In this document: piece by piece, positions 62,279 to 64,000 of the stretch | Layout: every line of letters starts with the position of its first letter | How positions within the stretch are numbered: position 1 is the first letter of the stretch | Assembly (NCBI RefSeq): GCF_039536745.1 | Contig: NZ_BAAAZE010000008.1 | Span: forward strand, 62,001-126,000 | Direction of reading: 5' to 3' | Length of the DNA: 64,000 nt | Source: Actimicrobium antarcticum | Lineage (GTDB): Bacteria > Pseudomonadota > Gammaproteobacteria > Burkholderiales > Burkholderiaceae_D | Made by a program: the position numbers and the translations under genes | Notes under the pieces: model-generated | The model's input: the letters and a program-made list of their open reading frames with translations, nothing else | Told to the model about the DNA's origin: nothing | Database searches by the model: none

Positions 62279-63415
62279 TTACATCACCAAGTCAAAATGC
62301 CGCCGGCGTCGGCGCGTTGTTACCAGTCGCCCCAACGGTTGCTCGACCCACTGGTGGAACAAAGCGCCCGCTGCGAGGCTCGTGATCCACGCCAGCAGCA
62401 TGCCTGCGCCCTGGATGAGCGGATCAGGCGGGGCAAAATGCGTGAAAGCGGCATTCACCAGCAAGCAAACCGGAAAATGGATCAGGAATACCGAGTACGA
62501 TATTTTGCCAAACTGGTCAACCCAGTCGAAGCGCCGACCGTCAAACCACGGGCCACTGTCGCCACGACGGTTGACGAGCACCAGGACACAGGCAACCACG
62601 GCAGCCAGCGCGATGCGACTGCGAAAGTCGATCATCAGCGCGACCAGTGCCGGCACCAGAATCGCGCCAAAAAGCAGTGCTGCGGCTCCTGGTCGTCGGC
62701 GCGGATCACAGGCCCACCAGGCGATTGCCCCGAGCCCGTAGCTACCGAAGAAATAGGGCGCCCAGTTATCCCACGCAGCGTCCCGATTAATGATCAGTAA
62801 CGACAGCGATGCCAGCATCACGACCAGTGCAGGTACCAGCCATGCTGCGGTGCGTCGCGCTGCGAAGCTGCCCGATAGCCAGAGCAGCAGCACCATCAGC
62901 GCGTATAGCTGAAAGTCGATCGCCACATACCAGGCGCCGGCCGACAAAGAGGCGTATCCCAGAATGCCGTGCAACAGCAGCCCATGGGCGATCAACTGAT
63001 GGATGGTGGGCGGAGCCGAAATCGATGCGTGCGTCATCCACTGGCTGGCTACGGCAGAGGCCGCAGCGGCAAGCATCGTTGCTACCAGAAATGGCGGGAC
63101 CAGCTTCAGATAGCGCCCACCGACCGTGCGCCACGGCCGGGCGATTCCGGGGCGGCCTTGCGGCGTCAGCGAGCGCGCTGCCAGGAATCCGCCGGCGACC
63201 AGGAAAATCTGCACGGCGATACGGGCCTCGTCACTGAGCCAGGCGATCAGTGATGGCGCAATCAGTGCCACCTGATCGGACATCGGTCCGTAGAACGCCA
63301 GGTGATGCAGGACGATGAGCTGCACTGCAATAATTTTCAGCAGGTCGATGGAGCGAAACTGCGTGTGCCTGCCGGTACTGCCGGAATTCTCGTGGAATGC
63401 CAGAGAGGTGCGCAT
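62279..63415 (-). CDS. acyltransferase family 3 (OafA/YrhL-like) membrane protein
   Basis: An integral membrane O-acyltransferase of 378 residues with about ten hydrophobic segments. The N-terminal block FRSIDLLKIIAVQLIVLHHL carries the HH (His) pair near residue 36; the conserved Arg-rich loop is RYLKLVPPFLVATML. The family transfers acetyl or other acyl groups to sugars on polysaccharides or LPS. No polysaccharide genes lie nearby, so the target is unknown. The C-terminus ends in a basic RRRRRHFDLVM tail. Confidence 0.9.
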   Translation of the reverse strand: MRTSLAFHENSGSTGRHTQFRSIDLLKIIAVQLIVLHHLAFYGPMSDQVALIAPSLIAWLSDEARIAVQIFLVAGGFLAARSLTPQGRPGIARPWRTVGGRYLKLVPPFLVATMLAAAASAVASQWMTHASISAPPTIHQLIAHGLLLHGILGYASLSAGAWYVAIDFQLYALMVLLLWLSGSFAARRTAAWLVPALVVMLASLSLLIINRDAAWDNWAPYFFGSYGLGAIAWWACDPRRRPGAAALLFGAILVPALVALMIDFRSRIALAAVVACVLVLVNRRGDSGPWFDGRRFDWVDQFGKISYSVFLIHFPVCLLVNAAFTHFAPPDPLIQGAGMLLAWITSLAAGALFHQWVEQPLGRLVTTRRRRRHFDLVM

Positions 63416-63504
63416 GCGTACTTCCGTTTTGTGGGAAGGGGCGGATGATAGCCTGTTGCCGACAAGTGCAGTTGGTCACGTTTGTTTCGAGCAAGCTGTT
63501 GTCG

Positions 63505-64000
63505 TCAACGGCGGCGTTTCGCGGCGTGTAACGGGGGCAACTGGTCGATACCTGACAGAGGGTCCTCGTTGCCGTCCTGGAGTGTAGCCAGCGGTATATC
63601 AGATGGCATCTTGCTCAACGCGTCATGCAGCCGATCCGCTGGACCGTCGTTTGTGTTGTCGGCACCGTGCGGAGGCGGTCGGCGCGATCCACGCAAGTGC
63701 GCATACGCCCAGGTGAATTCAGCGCCGAGCAAAAAAATCTGCGCCGAGTAATACACCCACACCAGCACCACTACCAGCGAACCGGCGGCACCGAAGGCCG
63801 AGGTGACACCACTGGTTCCGATATACAGGCTGATCAACCGCTTGCCCAGCGTGAACAGGAATGCCGTCACGAGCGCACCGATGATGACGTCGCGCCAGCC
63901 GACACTGACACGTGGCATCAATTTGTAGATCAGCGCAAACACGGCCGTGGTCAGCCCGAAGCCGAGCACGATGTCGAGCAGGTTGGCCAGCAGTACCCAC
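63505..64000 (-). CDS. YihY/BrkB family membrane protein (partial)
   Basis: Only the C-terminal part of about 165 residues is visible; the frame stays open to the right edge, so the N-terminus lies outside. It contains YihY-family segments (DIVLGFGLTTAVFALIYKLM, LISLYIGTSGVTSAFGAAGS, LVVVLVWVYYSAQIFLLGAE), which are membrane helices of this family, and EFTWAYAHLRG after them. A long hydrophilic tail ends AAKRRR. The once-claimed RNase BN identity of YihY is not supported, and its function is unclear. Confidence 0.92.
   Translation of the reverse strand, partial: WVLLANLLDIVLGFGLTTAVFALIYKLMPRVSVGWRDVIIGALVTAFLFTLGKRLISLYIGTSGVTSAFGAAGSLVVVLVWVYYSAQIFLLGAEFTWAYAHLRGSRRPPPHGADNTNDGPADRLHDALSKMPSDIPLATLQDGNEDPLSGIDQLPPLHAAKRRR

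Noticed and set aside
1..64000. tRNA, rRNA, prophage, insertion sequence or CRISPR array
   Set aside because: No cloverleaf-like CCA-ended segments, ribosomal RNA motifs, transposase or integrase sequence, or regular spaced repeats were seen by eye; a dedicated scan was not possible.

Overview
The window is a piece of a moderately GC-rich betaproteobacterial chromosome, most likely Burkholderiales and plausibly Oxalobacteraceae. The main evidence is the conserved block rpmH-rnpA-yidD-yidC-mnmE (minus strand) facing dnaA-dnaN-gyrB (plus strand), with mnmG about 30 kb away. No tRNA, rRNA, CRISPR array, insertion sequence or prophage was seen. The family-level placement is inference.

Left part (1-13.7 kb): truncated mnmG; an unrecognised gene with one C-terminal membrane segment flanked by two parS-type partition sites (1521-1536 and 2235-2250); a TauE/SafE exporter; an iron-dependent alcohol dehydrogenase; a complete Liv-type ABC importer (livG-livF-livK-livH-livM); a GMC oxidoreductase and a methylmalonate-semialdehyde dehydrogenase; then a divergent LysR regulator.

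Origin-like region (13.74-14.52 kb): a non-coding segment holds two direct copies, about 520 bp apart, of a roughly 230-bp module. Each copy has DnaA boxes, a near-consensus IHF site, a last DnaA box, a GC-rich spacer, a DnaA-trio-like run and an AT-rich tract. This looks like a duplicated oriC core. It lies about 19 kb from dnaA, whose own flanks each hold only one perfect DnaA box. A decayed DUF1348 gene sits between it and putA.

Central part (15.1-33.2 kb): putA with its Lrp-type regulator, a second LysR gene, two small unknown proteins, pckG, a 2-hydroxyacid dehydrogenase, two tandem Rrf2-like paralogues, a one-domain asparaginase, a CAP-domain lipoprotein, an unknown helical protein, then the mnmE and yidC-yidD-rnpA-rpmH block.

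Replication block and beyond (33.6-44.7 kb): dnaA, dnaN, gyrB, a YceI protein, a pirin, a dead flavodoxin/WrbA-type gene with three in-frame stops beside its LysR neighbour, a photolyase-family protein, an HNH protein and a FolB-type protein.

Right accessory part (44.7-64 kb): a rearranged stretch with an exact 60-bp copy of part of a downstream UvrD-like helicase gene, an AlbA_2/ATP-binding protein whose reading frame lacks a normal start, the helicase, an LLM-class oxidoreductase, an RNase HI-family protein, a glycine-zipper protein, a CorA/ZntB transporter, a triple beta/gamma-crystallin protein, a divergent FtsH paralogue, a chemoreceptor, a C13 peptidase, a DUF6139 protein, an acyltransferase and a truncated YihY-family protein.

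The most interesting observation is the duplicated origin-like module with nearby parS sites. The AlbA_2-helicase pair with its rearrangement scar and the FtsH paralogue come next.
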